From contig NZ_CAKKMV010000006.1 of assembly GCF_918697865.1 (NCBI RefSeq), positions 186,001 to 250,000 on the forward strand: a DNA stretch of 64,000 nucleotides, given 5' to 3'. This DNA comes from Massilia sp. Bi118. Lineage in GTDB: Bacteria > Pseudomonadota > Gammaproteobacteria > Burkholderiales > Burkholderiaceae_D. The notes beneath the pieces are model-generated. The model had not been told where the DNA came from and made no database searches. It saw only the letters and a list, made by a program, of their open reading frames with translations. Each line of letters opens with the position of its first letter. The stretch's first letter is position 1. This document shows positions 54,564 to 63,146 of the stretch, one piece after another. The translations under genes and the position numbers were made by a program.

Positions 54564-54785
54564 TCAGCGCGCCGTCCCGGACGACGCTTCTGTTTGATGC
54601 GCGATATGCTCACGCAGGCAGGCCGGACACCAGCAGCCGGACGCGGACGCATCCGCGCCGGAGGCCGTGGAAGCGCTGGCAGGAACGGGAACAATCGGCG
54701 GCAGGCTGGTGCACCAGCAGGGGGCATCGCTGCCATCGACCATGGCGCAGCCGAAGCTGGCGCCGCAACGGGTACAAGTGCTCAT
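54564..54785 (-). CDS. Cysteine-rich CWC family protein
   Basis: 73 residues. MSTCTRCGASFGCAMVDG, CWCTSLPPI and GCWCPACLREHI supply the CxxC, CWC and CxxC elements of the small Cys_rich_CWC family, presumably a zinc knuckle. The middle (about 33-48) is a Ser/Ala linker. Function unknown. It is convergent with the esterase gene and divergent from argB. Confidence 0.85.
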   Translation of the reverse strand: MSTCTRCGASFGCAMVDGSDAPCWCTSLPPIVPVPASASTASGADASASGCWCPACLREHIAHQTEASSGTAR

Positions 54786-54831
54786 GGGCCCACCTTAGCC
54801 GCATGGACCGGAAAATACAACAAGCTGCCTT

Positions 54832-54837
54832 TATAAT
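54832..54837 (+). promoter_or_regulatory. -10 box before argB
   Basis: A perfect TATAAT lies 57 bases before the argB ATG. No convincing -35 hexamer is visible at 16-18 bases, so this may depend on an activator or a weak -35. Confidence 0.45.
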
Positions 54838-54893
54838 GCGCACTGCGACGGGCCATTGCCTGTAAAATCTCGCAAATTCTTTTTGGACCCCCA

Positions 54894-55823
54894 ATGAACG
54901 CTACGCTGAGCACAATGACGGGCGACGACCAGAAGAACGACCTGACTGCGGTCTCGCCGCAGATCAAGGCGCAGATCCTGGCCGAAGCACTTCCCTATAT
55001 CCGTAATTTCCACGGAAAAACCATCGTCATCAAATACGGCGGCAACGCGATGACCGACGAACGCCTGAAGCACGGCTTCGCGCGCGACGTCATCCTGCTG
55101 AAGCTGGTCGGCATGAACCCGGTGGTGGTGCATGGCGGCGGTCCGCAGATCGACAACGCCCTGAAAAAGATCGGCAAGCAGGGCACCTTCGTGCAAGGCA
55201 TGCGCATCACCGACGAAGAGACCATGGAAGTGGTCGAGTGGGTGCTGGGCGGCGAAGTCCAGCAGGACATCGTCATGCTGATCAACCACTACGGTGGCCA
55301 GGCGGTTGGCCTGACCGGCAAGGACGGCGGCCTGATCCGCGCGCGCCGCATGGCGATGCCGGACAAGGAAAAGCCGGGCGAATTCCTCGACATCGGCTTC
55401 GTCGGCGAAATCGAGGCGATCAATCCGGCCGTGGTGAAAGCCCTGCAGGACGACGCCTTCATCCCGATCATCTCGCCGATCGGCTTCGGCCAGGATGGCC
55501 AGGCCTACAACATCAACGCCGACGTCGTCGCCGGCAAGATCGCGGAAATCCTGAAAGCCGAAAAGCTGATCATGATGACCAACATCGCCGGCGTGCAGGA
55601 CAAGCAGGGCAAGCTGGTGACCGACCTGTCGGCACGCGAGATCGACGAGATGTTCGCGGACGGTACGATTTCCGGCGGCATGCTGCCGAAAATCTCGTCG
55701 GCACTCGATGCCGCCAAGTCCGGCGTCAATACCGTGCACATCATCGACGGGCGCATTGAACACAGTTTGTTGCTGGAAGTCTTGACCGAACAGGCCTTTG
55801 GCACTATGATCCGGTCTCACTGA
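54894..55823 (+). CDS. argB: Acetylglutamate kinase
   Basis: 309 residues. ArgB phosphorylates N-acetylglutamate, the second step of arginine synthesis. [12 protein letters not shown] carries the ATP-site Lys; [15 protein letters not shown] and [14 protein letters not shown] are the substrate loops; LITNIAGV-like [16 protein letters not shown] and [17 protein letters not shown] complete the amino acid kinase fold. The N-terminal extension (about 30 residues) is the kind associated with hexameric, arginine-inhibited ArgB. Two tRNA genes follow. Confidence 0.96.
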   Translation: MNATLSTMTGDDQKNDLTAVSPQIKAQILAEALPYIRNFHGKTIVIKYGGNAMTDERLKHGFARDVILLKLVGMNPVVVHGGGPQIDNALKKIGKQGTFVQGMRITDEETMEVVEWVLGGEVQQDIVMLINHYGGQAVGLTGKDGGLIRARRMAMPDKEKPGEFLDIGFVGEIEAINPAVVKALQDDAFIPIISPIGFGQDGQAYNINADVVAGKIAEILKAEKLIMMTNIAGVQDKQGKLVTDLSAREIDEMFADGTISGGMLPKISSALDAAKSGVNTVHIIDGRIEHSLLLEVLTEQAFGTMIRSH

Positions 55824-55865
55824 AATTTTGCAGCGCTTCAAGGTGCTGCGAAATGAATGTCTGAT

Positions 55866-55940
<75 letters not shown>

Positions 55941-55943
55941 TCT

Positions 55944-56020
55944 GGAGCGGTAGTTCAGTTGGTTAGAATACCGGCCTGTCACGCCGGGGGTCGCGGGTTC
56001 GAGCCCCGTCCGCTCCGCCA
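55944..56020 (+). tRNA. tRNA-Asp (anticodon GTC)
   Basis: The acceptor GGAGCGG pairs with CCGCTCC. The D loop has GTTCAGTTGGTTAGAAT, the anticodon stem CCGGC/GCCGG surrounds GTC at 55978-55980, and the T arm is CGGGTTCGAGCCCCG. CCA is encoded. It is three bases after tRNA-Thr and shares its transcript. Its last 20 bases recur at 56157-56176. Confidence 0.97.
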
Positions 56021-56222
56021 GAATCAAAGAAAGAAGGTCCGACTTGTTCGGGCCTTTTTTCTTTTCAGGTACAGGAGGATCTCCCCTGCGGGAGATCCGG
56101 TTTCGGGCTCGAAGGGAATCGCTTGCAAGCGATTCCGCGGCCCGCAGGATGTGGGCGAGCCCCGTCCGCTCCGCCAGAATCAAAGAAAGAAGGTCCGACT
56201 TGTTCGGGCCTTTTTTCTTTTC
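56001..56222. repeat. 66-base perfect direct repeat of the tRNA-Asp 3' end plus terminator
   Basis: Bases 56001-56066 and 56157-56222 are identical. Each contains the last 20 bases of tRNA-Asp (GAGCCCCGTCCGCTCCGCCA), a spacer and the terminator hairpin with T-run. The 90 bases between them hold two dyads, GGATCTCCC-CTGC-GGGAGATCC and GGAATCGCTTGCAAGCGATTCC. This resembles a vestigial integration-site duplication or a decayed second tRNA gene. Confidence 0.9.
56034..56060 (+). terminator. Terminator of the tRNA-Thr/tRNA-Asp unit
   Basis: AGGTCCGA, loop CTTGT, TCGGGCCT with one G-T pair, then TTTTTC. It lies 14 bases after tRNA-Asp. An identical copy sits at about 56190-56216. Confidence 0.85.
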
Positions 56223-56227
56223 CGCCC

Positions 56228-57127
56228 TCAGTAAATCCTTTCGACCTGCACGCCCTTCTCCTGCAGCAGCTTCGGCACGCTTTCCGCCCCCAGCAAATGC
56301 AGCACGCCCACCGCGGCAAAGGTCCGCGGCTCCTTCCGCAGCAAATCCAATAAGCTGTCTGCCAGGCCCGCGTTGCGTTCCTTCAGCAGCACCCTGTTCA
56401 CGAAGCTGCCGGACACGCTGGCGTCAAGCTCGCAGCGCGCGGCGATCGCGTCGAGGGCTTCGCGGTCGGCGCTGCTCCAGGCCTGCACCGTTTTGCGCGC
56501 CTCACTGCGCTGGGCGCCGGAGACGATCGAGGCCATCATCTCGTCGAGGAAGCGCCAGCGGTCCGGCTCCGCCAGGCGGTCGAGCAGGGACAGCTGCCGG
56601 TCCAGCGATTCGAGCTCCAGTATCCGCGTTCCCTTCGTCCGCGCCTGGCGCGCCAGCCAGGCTTCGCTCGACAGATCGGTGCGGTAGCCCTGCTTGGTGT
56701 ACTCGGCCAGGGTCAGCAGGGTCGCCAGCAGCACCGGCTTGAATGTCATGGCGCGGGAGGCGTCGATGCGGCCCTGTTCGATCAGCTTGTCCAGCAGCGC
56801 GCGCTGCTGCGCCTCCATGGCGTCGTAGCCGGGCGCGCCGGGGTCCAGCATGCCGTGCTCGCGCACCGCGCGCAGCAATTCGCGCTGCGGCTGCGCCGGG
56901 TCGATCTCGAGCGCCAGCGTGGAGGCCTGGCCCAGCGCCTCGGCGATGCGCGGCTCGAGCGGATAGAACTCGGGCAGGCCGACGTGCAGGGTGCCGAACA
57001 AATGCATTTCGTGGCCGTCGATGCTGACCTTGAACAGGGCGCCGCGTTCGGTGGCGGAAGCCGCGGAGGCGGTGGACGCGAGCAGACAGAGCAGGCTGAA
57101 CAGGAAGGCAAAGAGCGGGCGGCGCAT
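56228..57127 (-). CDS. TraB/GumN family exported protein
   Basis: 299 residues. A signal peptide (PLFAFLFSLLCLLASTASA) leads to the TraB/GumN domain: HEMHLFGTLHVGLPEFYPL with the conserved GTLH, then TLALEIDPAQ and the C-terminal FAAVGVLHLLGAESVPKLLQEKG (read in parts), where GxxHL is conserved. The fold is shared with Tiki/EreA-like putative metallopeptidases; activity here is unproven. GGAGG precedes the ATG at 57127. The frame extends further upstream but lacks a signal peptide there. Confidence 0.88.
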   Translation of the reverse strand: MRRPLFAFLFSLLCLLASTASAASATERGALFKVSIDGHEMHLFGTLHVGLPEFYPLEPRIAEALGQASTLALEIDPAQPQRELLRAVREHGMLDPGAPGYDAMEAQQRALLDKLIEQGRIDASRAMTFKPVLLATLLTLAEYTKQGYRTDLSSEAWLARQARTKGTRILELESLDRQLSLLDRLAEPDRWRFLDEMMASIVSGAQRSEARKTVQAWSSADREALDAIAARCELDASVSGSFVNRVLLKERNAGLADSLLDLLRKEPRTFAAVGVLHLLGAESVPKLLQEKGVQVERIY

Positions 57128-57146
57128 ACGGCCTCCAGTCGGGATG

Positions 57147-57173
57147 GATAATGAAACTTGCCATTTCATTATC
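57147..57173. promoter_or_regulatory. Operator-like palindrome between divergent genes
   Basis: GATAATGAAA and TTTCATTATC form perfect 10-base arms around CTTGCCA. On the minus strand the site overlaps a possible promoter for the TraB/GumN gene (TTGATA, 16 bases, CATTAT). A regulator bound here could control both divergent genes. Confidence 0.5.
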
Positions 57174-57257
57174 AAACTGCCCGACGGAGACCCTCTGCGC
57201 ATGCGCAGATACCGGTGTCGATATAATGCAAGACTGCCTCTCTTCGCAAAGCTTGCC

Positions 57258-57989
57258 GTGCCTACACCCTCCCCCATCGTCTGGCTGTTCGACCTCGACA
57301 ACACCCTGCACGACGCGTCCCACGCGATCTTCCCGGCGATCAGCGCCAACATGAACACCTATATCGCCCGCGTGCTCGGCGACGGCGTCACGCCGGCCAG
57401 CCAGGAAGCGGTCAACGCGGCCCGGCTAGGCTACTGGAAGCGCTACGGTGCGACCCTGCTCGGCATGATCCGCCACCACCAGGTCGACGCCGCCGATTTT
57501 TTACGCGAGACCCACGACCTGCAGGCCCTGCATGAAATGGTGCGCTGGGAACGCGGCCTGTCGCGCCTGTTGAAACGCCTGCCCGGCCGCAAGATCCTGC
57601 TGACGAACGCGCCGACCGCGTATTCGAAGCAGGTGGTGCGCCACATTGGCCTGCAGCGCCATTTCGCGCATCACATCGCGATCGAGGACATGCACGTGCA
57701 CCGCCAGCTGCGCCCGAAACCGTCGACGCTGATGCTGCGGCGCCTGCTGAAAAAACACCGGCTGGCGGCGCGGCGCTGCGTGCTGGTCGAGGACACCCTG
57801 GTCAACCTGAAGCAGGCCAAGCGCCTCGGCGTGCGCACGGCCTGGGTCACGCAATACCTGCGCTACAGCGATCCGATCGGTAAAGCGCCCTTGCCGAAGA
57901 TGCTAAAACGACCCGCCTACGTCGATGTCAAAGTAAAATCCGTGCTTCAGCTGCCGTCGCACCTGCGCCGGCTGCGCTCAGCGACCTGA
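57258..57989 (+). CDS. HAD-superfamily pyrimidine 5'-nucleotidase-like protein
   Basis: 243 residues from the GTG at 57258. The first HAD motif is WLFDLDNTLHD, the second ILLTNAPTAYSKQV, the third Lys in RPKPSTLML and the fourth CVLVEDTLVNLKQAK. The helical cap (about 25-100) is of the SDT1/PynA type. It probably dephosphorylates pyrimidine or noncanonical nucleotides. TATAAT at 57222-57227 may be its -10 box. slmA starts 44 bases after its stop, so the two may be co-transcribed. Confidence 0.87.
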   Translation: MPTPSPIVWLFDLDNTLHDASHAIFPAISANMNTYIARVLGDGVTPASQEAVNAARLGYWKRYGATLLGMIRHHQVDAADFLRETHDLQALHEMVRWERGLSRLLKRLPGRKILLTNAPTAYSKQVVRHIGLQRHFAHHIAIEDMHVHRQLRPKPSTLMLRRLLKKHRLAARRCVLVEDTLVNLKQAKRLGVRTAWVTQYLRYSDPIGKAPLPKMLKRPAYVDVKVKSVLQLPSHLRRLRSAT

Positions 57990-58033
57990 AATCGACCCGA
58001 ATCATCGACCTGAACACGGAGCACCGCGACAAC

Positions 58034-58612
58034 ATGGCAAGCACCAAGCCGGGCCAACGTAAACTGCAGATCCTCCAGGCCCTGGCGGCGATGCTGGAAC
58101 AGCCGAAGGGCGAAAAGATCACCACGGCCGCGCTGGCCGCGAAGCTCTCGGTATCGGAAGCGGCGCTGTACCGCCACTTCGCCAGCAAGGCCCAGATGTT
58201 CGAAGGCCTGATCGAATTCATCGAATCGAGCGTCTTCGGCCTGTTCAACCAGATCGTCGAGCGCGAAGACGACGGCGTGGCGCAAGCCCACGCGATGCTG
58301 CAGATGCTGCTCTCCTTCGCCGCCAACAATCCGGGCATGACCCGGGTGCTGATCGGCGATGCGCTGGTGGGCGAGGACGAGCGCCTGCAGCTGCGCATGA
58401 ACCAGTTCTACGACAAGGTCGAACTGGCCTTCAAAGGCGCGCTGCGGGTGGCCGTCACCCAGGGCCATGGACGCGAGGAAGACGTGACCGCGCGCGCCAG
58501 CCTGCTGGTGTCCTATGTGACCGGACGCTGGCACCGCTTCGCCAAGAGCGGCTTCCGCCAGCATCCGGCGGAGAACAGCGGCCTGCAGCTGTCCCTGCTG
58601 CTCGCTGCCTGA
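58034..58612 (+). CDS. slmA: Nucleoid occlusion factor SlmA
   Basis: 192 residues, TetR fold. The HTH is ITTAALAAKLSVSEAALYRHFASKAQMFEGL (read in parts), which with the LIEFIESSVFGLFNQI segment is specific to SlmA. SlmA bound to DNA blocks FtsZ ring assembly over the nucleoid. With minCDE at 7.9 kb, both placement systems for division are encoded in this window. pabBC starts 14 bases downstream. Confidence 0.93.
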   Translation: MASTKPGQRKLQILQALAAMLEQPKGEKITTAALAAKLSVSEAALYRHFASKAQMFEGLIEFIESSVFGLFNQIVEREDDGVAQAHAMLQMLLSFAANNPGMTRVLIGDALVGEDERLQLRMNQFYDKVELAFKGALRVAVTQGHGREEDVTARASLLVSYVTGRWHRFAKSGFRQHPAENSGLQLSLLLAA

Positions 58613-58626
58613 GCGCCTGAGCGGCA

Positions 58627-60486
58627 ATGAACGAGATCTTCGCCCTGCTCGACGACGCCAGCCCGGACGCCAGTCCGCCGGCGCGCTCGCGCCTGTACCG
58701 CGATTACGCCGGCATGCTGGCCTGCCATGCGGCCGAGGAATGGCCGCTGCTGCTGGCGCGCTTGCAGGAAGCGCTGGCGGCCGGCCTGTACGCAGTGCCG
58801 GTGCTGCGCTACGAACTGGGCGAGCAGCTGCTGGGGATCGTGCCGCCGGCGCAGGCCCAGGCTCAGTTGCACGAAGCCCCGCTGGCCCAGGTGCTGCTGT
58901 TCCGCGGCTACGACTCGCTCTCGAACGAGGAAGTGCAGGCCTGGCTGGCGGAACGCGCCGGCATGGCCGGCCCGGCCGGTATCGCCGACGTGCGCAGCAA
59001 CGTCGACGAAACCACCTTCACGCGCGCCATCGGGCGCATCCGCGACTACATCGCCGCCGGCGACACCTACCAGGTCAACTACACTTACCGCATCCGCTTC
59101 GACGCCTTCGGCTCCATCTACGCGCTGTACGCGCGCCTGCGCGAGCGCCAGCCGGTGCCGTATGGCGCGTTGATCGGGCTGCCGGACGGCTGCGCGGTGC
59201 TGTCGCTGTCGCCGGAGCTGTTCGTGCGCCATGACGCCGGACGCCTGCTGGCGCGGCCGATGAAGGGCACCGCGCCGGCCAGCGGCGACAAAGCCGTCGA
59301 CGCAGTGCGCTCCAGCGCGCTGGCCGCCGACCCCAAGAACCGCGCCGAAAACCTGATGATCGTCGACCTGCTGCGCAACGACCTGGGACGGATCGCGCGC
59401 ACCGGCAGCGTCGGCGTGCCGGCCCTGTTCGAGGTGCGCCGCTACAGCAGCGTGCTGCAGATGACCTCCACGGTGCAGGCGCAGCTGCGTGAAGGGACCT
59501 CGCTGGCGGACATCTTCGACGCCCTGTACCCCTGCGGCTCGATCACCGGCGCGCCCAAGCGCCGCACCATGGAAATCATCCACGAGCTGGAGCCGGCCCC
59601 GCGCGGCATCTACACGGGCGCGCTGGGCTGGATCGATCCGCCGGCCTTCGGCGCCCAGGACGGCGCGCGCTTCGGCGACTTCTGTTTATCCGTGCCGATC
59701 CGCACCCTGGTGCTGCATCCGGAGCACAACGGCGTGCGCCACGGCGAGCTCGGCGTCGGCGCCGGCATCGTCTACGACAGCGATCCGGGCGCGGAGTATG
59801 CCGAGTGCCGGCTGAAGGCGGGCTTCCTGACCGGGCTGCCGAACAGCTTCGAGATCTTCGAGACCATCCACGCGACCCGCGAGGAGGGCTGCCGCCACCT
59901 GGAACGCCACCTGGCGCGCCTGCAGGCGTCCGCCGCCTACTTCGGCTACCCCTTTACCGAGGAGCTGGCGCAGGCCGGCGCCATCGCCGCCTGCGCGGTG
60001 CTGCCGGCGAACACGCCGCACCGCCTGCGCCTGGCCCTGCAGCCGGACGGCGAAGTCATCGTGCACACCTCGGTGCTGGCGCCTTTGGATGGCCCGGCGA
60101 ATTGTCCCGTGACGGTGCTGCTGTCCGACGAGCCGGTCGACTCGAACTCCCTGTTCGCGCGCCATAAAACGAATATCCGCAGCCGCTACGACGCCGCCTG
60201 GAAGCTTGCTGAAAGCGTGGGCGCCTTTGACACCCTGTTCTTCAACGAGCGCGGCGAGCTGGCCGAGGGTGGCCGCAGCAGCGTGTTCGTGCGCGTCGGC
60301 GAGCGCTGGTACACACCGCCGCTGTCCTCCGGCGTGCTGCCCGGCGTGATGCGGGCCCTGGTACTGGAAGACCCTGCCTGGAATGCCATCGAATGCCCGA
60401 TCTCGCGCGAGACCCTTGAGCGCGCGCAGGAGATCGTGGTGTGCAACGCGCTGCGCGGGCCGCTGCGGGCGACGATCCGGCGCTGA
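58627..60486 (+). CDS. pabBC: Fused aminodeoxychorismate synthase component I / aminodeoxychorismate lyase
   Basis: 619 residues. The first about 375 form the PabB chorismate-binding domain: YQVNYTYRIRF, SPELFVR, RPMKGTAPASGD, IVDLLRNDLGRIA and PCGSITGAPKRRTMEIIHELE (read in parts). From about 395 the PabC domain begins (SFEIFETIHATREEG); its PLP lysine is probably in RHKTNIRSRYD, and NERGELAEGGRSSVFV follows. The two steps convert chorismate to 4-aminobenzoate for folate. The glutaminase PabA is not in the window. It overlaps no gene but follows slmA closely. Confidence 0.93.
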   Translation: MNEIFALLDDASPDASPPARSRLYRDYAGMLACHAAEEWPLLLARLQEALAAGLYAVPVLRYELGEQLLGIVPPAQAQAQLHEAPLAQVLLFRGYDSLSNEEVQAWLAERAGMAGPAGIADVRSNVDETTFTRAIGRIRDYIAAGDTYQVNYTYRIRFDAFGSIYALYARLRERQPVPYGALIGLPDGCAVLSLSPELFVRHDAGRLLARPMKGTAPASGDKAVDAVRSSALAADPKNRAENLMIVDLLRNDLGRIARTGSVGVPALFEVRRYSSVLQMTSTVQAQLREGTSLADIFDALYPCGSITGAPKRRTMEIIHELEPAPRGIYTGALGWIDPPAFGAQDGARFGDFCLSVPIRTLVLHPEHNGVRHGELGVGAGIVYDSDPGAEYAECRLKAGFLTGLPNSFEIFETIHATREEGCRHLERHLARLQASAAYFGYPFTEELAQAGAIAACAVLPANTPHRLRLALQPDGEVIVHTSVLAPLDGPANCPVTVLLSDEPVDSNSLFARHKTNIRSRYDAAWKLAESVGAFDTLFFNERGELAEGGRSSVFVRVGERWYTPPLSSGVLPGVMRALVLEDPAWNAIECPISRETLERAQEIVVCNALRGPLRATIRR

Positions 60487-60487
60487 C

Positions 60488-60525
60488 GCTTCGGCGCCGG
60501 CCGAAGCAAGGCAGGAGCGTCCTGC
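60488..60525 (+). other. Two tandem stem-loops between pabBC and the next gene
   Basis: GCTTCGGC-GCCG-GCCGAAGC (60488-60507) and GCAGGA-GCG-TCCTGC (60511-60525) lie two to forty bases after the pabBC stop. Neither has a T-run, so they are not classical terminators; they may stabilise the 3' end or be REP-like. Confidence 0.6.
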
Positions 60526-60540
60526 CCTACGATCACGGGC

Positions 60541-61173
60541 ATGAAGCTGATCGACTATTTGAAACAACACTTCCTGACGCGCGAGCAGCTGCTGGCGCGC
60601 ACCGGCATCGATGAGGACCGCCTGCAGGAGTGGCAGGCGCTCGGCATGATGCCGCGCCCCTCCTACCGCCTGCGCCTGGACCTGGCCTGCGGCTCCTTCT
60701 TCGGCCAGCACGAGGAAAGCCACCGCATCGACTGGTATGCGCAAGGCTATGTGGCCTGGGCCGGTCTGCTGGCGGCGCTGGACGGTCCGCGCGAGGCCTA
60801 CGCGGTGTTCGCGCAGCGCTACCGGCGGCGCCTTGCGAACCTGGCTGTGGACAAGCGGGTCACGTATCCACAGGCGCTGGCGGCCGACACCCACATCGAA
60901 GCCGAATGGCGGCACTTCCTGGACGGGACCTATGGTTTGTGCACACGTTCGGGACTGCCGGAAGACATCGCCGCCAAGGAAGCGGCCATCGTGCTGATCC
61001 GCGCCCTGACGGCATCGGGCGCGCCGCAGGGGCTGAAGGAAGAGGAGCGAGACAGGCTGGCGGCCGCGGTCGAGCTGCTCGACCGCGCTTCCTCTCCCTT
61101 CGCCCCGCACGAGGTGAAACGCAGCTCGCGCCGGCGCTACGTGGACGAAATCCGCGCGGCCTGGCTGCGCTAG
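60541..61173 (+). CDS. DUF6058-like protein, 210 aa
   Basis: The N-terminus (MKLIDYLKQHFLTREQLLARTGIDEDRLQEW, read in parts) looks like a MerR/HTH-type helical module, followed by MMPRPSYRLRLDL and a helical body with HRIDWYAQGYVAWAG and the C-terminal RSSRRRYVDEIRAAWL. It resembles DUF6058 proteins; I cannot confirm this without a search, and no natural-product genes are nearby. It is convergent with the glutathione peroxidase gene. Confidence 0.7.
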   Translation: MKLIDYLKQHFLTREQLLARTGIDEDRLQEWQALGMMPRPSYRLRLDLACGSFFGQHEESHRIDWYAQGYVAWAGLLAALDGPREAYAVFAQRYRRRLANLAVDKRVTYPQALAADTHIEAEWRHFLDGTYGLCTRSGLPEDIAAKEAAIVLIRALTASGAPQGLKEEERDRLAAAVELLDRASSPFAPHEVKRSSRRRYVDEIRAAWLR

Positions 61174-61188
61174 GCAATCAAGTAGGGA

Positions 61189-61779
61189 TCAGCCGCCCAG
61201 CGCCTGCTCGATCCTGGCTACCAGCGCCGGATCCTGCGGCGTGACCTTGCTCGGGAAGTAGTCGAGTACCTTGCCGTTACGGTCGATCAGGTACTTATTG
61301 AAATTCCATTTCGGCTGGTTGCCGGTGGCCTTGATCAGGTCGACGTACAGGGGATTGGCAGCGGCGCCCGTCACCGGGGTGGTGGCGAACATCGGGAACT
61401 TCACGCCATAGGTGTTGTAGCAGAGGTCGGCGATCTTCTTGGCGTCCTCGGACTCCTGCTTGAAATCGTTCGAGGGGAAGCCCAGCACCACCAGGCCGCG
61501 CGCGGCGTACTTGGCGTACAGCGCTTCCAGGCCTTCGTATTGCGGGGTAAAGCCGCAGTAGCTGGCCGTGTTCACCACCAGCACCACCTTGCCGCTGTAC
61601 TGGCACAGGTCCTGCGGCGCCTCGTCCTGCAGGCGTTTGAAGGTGTGCTTCAGCACGGCCGGGCAGGATGCCGCGGCGGCAGCCGGCACCGGCGCGGCGG
61701 ACGCGCTCTGGGCCAGGGCAGGCGTGGTGGCGGCGAGCGCGGCGCCGAGGGAAAGCAGCAGAGCGGTAGTCTTGAACAT
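61189..61779 (-). CDS. Exported glutathione peroxidase family protein
   Basis: 196 residues. A signal peptide (LLLSLGAALAATTPALAQ) targets it outside the cytoplasm, unlike most bacterial homologues. The peroxidatic residue is Cys75 in NTASYCGFTPQY, where selenium forms would have Sec. VLGFPSNDFKQE carries the conserved GFP block and WNFNKYLIDRNGKVLDYFPSK the Trp/Asn pair. In the periplasm the reductant is more likely a thioredoxin-like protein than glutathione. Confidence 0.88.
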   Translation of the reverse strand: MFKTTALLLSLGAALAATTPALAQSASAAPVPAAAAASCPAVLKHTFKRLQDEAPQDLCQYSGKVVLVVNTASYCGFTPQYEGLEALYAKYAARGLVVLGFPSNDFKQESEDAKKIADLCYNTYGVKFPMFATTPVTGAAANPLYVDLIKATGNQPKWNFNKYLIDRNGKVLDYFPSKVTPQDPALVARIEQALGG

Positions 61780-61813
61780 GGCGGCGAAGGTCAGGGGTTA
61801 AAGAAATGCCATT

Positions 61814-62647
61814 CTATTCCACCTTGACCTTGTCGAGGTCGGCCTTCGGCGCCGGCCACGCCAGCTTCATGCCTTGCATGGTCTCCAGCAGCAGGTGGGC
61901 GACGATCAGGTTGCGGTGGGTCTTGGAGTCGGCCGGCACGATGTACCAGGGCGCGTGGTTGGCGTCGGTCGCAGCGATCGCATCCTCGTAGGCGCGCTGG
62001 TAGTCGTCCCAGCGTTCGCGCGCGACCAGGTCGGCGGGGTCGAACTTCCAGTGCTTTTCCGGATCGTCCAGGCGCTCCTGCAGGCGCTTCTTCTGCTCGT
62101 CCTTCGAGATGTGCAGGAAGACTTTGATGATCGTGGTGCCGGTCTCAAACAGCATGCGCTCGAAGTCGCGGATGTGGGCCAGGCGGCGCCTGGTCTCCTT
62201 GCCGTCGATATCGCCCAGCACGCGCGGCACCAGCACGTCCTCGTAGTGGCTGCGGTTGAAGACCGCGATCTGGCCGGCGCCCGGCACATGCGCATGGATG
62301 CGCCACAGGAAGTCGTGAGCCCGTTCACGTTCGGTCGGGGCGGTGAAGCCGGTGGCCTGCAGGCCCATCGGGCTGATCTGCGACTGCGAGAACAGCGCCC
62401 GCGTGGTGCCGTCCTTGCCGGAGGTGTCCATGCCCTGCAGGATCAGCAGCAGCTTCTGCTTGTGGCTGGCGAACAGCATTTCCTGGAAGTGGGCAACTTG
62501 GCCGATCAGCTCGCTAGTGAGCGATCGCTCGCGCTGCTTGGTGCCGCCGTTCTTCTCCCCGTTCTTTTCGCGCAAGGGCGTCAGGCCGGCGTCCTCGTCG
62601 CGCAGCTCGAGCTTCTTGGGCGCGCGGAAGCGCTCGCGGGCGTTCAT
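61814..62647 (-). CDS. ppk2: Polyphosphate kinase 2 family protein
   Basis: 277 residues. The P-loop is LQGMDTSGKDGTTRAL, the Walker B-like motif FNRSHYEDVLVPRV and the lid IRDFERMLFETGTTIIKVFLHISKDEQ (read in parts). PPK2 proteins move phosphate between polyphosphate and nucleotides (GDP/ADP or AMP). The subclass is not decided here, although the size suits class I or III. Its ATG at 62647 overlaps the stop of the CoA-binding gene (ATGA); the upstream extension to 62764 is rejected. Confidence 0.9.
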   Translation of the reverse strand: MNARERFRAPKKLELRDEDAGLTPLREKNGEKNGGTKQRERSLTSELIGQVAHFQEMLFASHKQKLLLILQGMDTSGKDGTTRALFSQSQISPMGLQATGFTAPTERERAHDFLWRIHAHVPGAGQIAVFNRSHYEDVLVPRVLGDIDGKETRRRLAHIRDFERMLFETGTTIIKVFLHISKDEQKKRLQERLDDPEKHWKFDPADLVARERWDDYQRAYEDAIAATDANHAPWYIVPADSKTHRNLIVAHLLLETMQGMKLAWPAPKADLDKVKVE

Positions 62648-63072
62648 GCCTGCACGCCGAGCTTGCGGTGCTCGACCAGCATGCAATGGTTCATGACGAC
62701 GTCCAGGCCGGCCGCGCGCGCCAGGTCGGCCGCCACCTGGTTCTCGATCCCGAGCTGCATCCACAGGGCGCCGGCGCGCACGTGGATGGCGTCCTTGGCC
62801 ACCGGCGGCACGTCTTCGGCCTTGCGGAAGACATCGACCACGTCGATGCGGCGGCCATCCTTCGCCAGCGCGTCGGCGGCTTCCTGCAGGGTGGCGTAGA
62901 CGCTGCGGCCGAGGATTTCCTGGCCGGCGTAGGCCGGGTTCACCGGCAGGATCTCGTAGCCTTGCGACTGCAGATAGTCGGCCACCTCGTAGCTGGCGCG
63001 CTCGGGCTTGTTCGACATGCCGACCACGGCCACGGTCTTGGCGGACTTCAGGATTTGTTCGATGGTTCGCAT
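62644..63072 (-). CDS. CoA-binding domain protein (YccU-like)
   Basis: 142 residues of Rossmann type. AVVGMSNKPERASYEVADYLQSQGYEILPVNP (read in parts) and GALWMQLGIENQVAADLARAAGLDVVMNHCMLVEHRK (read in parts) are the YccU/CoA_binding_2 pattern. Function is unknown. Translation is coupled to ppk2 downstream. Confidence 0.9.
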   Translation of the reverse strand: MRTIEQILKSAKTVAVVGMSNKPERASYEVADYLQSQGYEILPVNPAYAGQEILGRSVYATLQEAADALAKDGRRIDVVDVFRKAEDVPPVAKDAIHVRAGALWMQLGIENQVAADLARAAGLDVVMNHCMLVEHRKLGVQA

Positions 63073-63146
63073 GCTGGGCTCGCTATGTTATGGTCACGTC
63101 TAGCTTATCAGCTTTGTAACGCGCCACGGCGCATGAAACCTCTTCC

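Noticed and set aside
55827..55853. Terminator after argB (TTTTGCAGC...GCTGCGAAA)
   Set aside because: The stem lacks a T-run and lies directly before tRNA-Thr, so readthrough or processing is equally possible.
56044..56742. Plus-strand open frame over the tRNA-Asp repeat and TraB gene
   Set aside because: It is low-complexity Arg/Pro/Ser translation antisense to a clear TraB/GumN gene.
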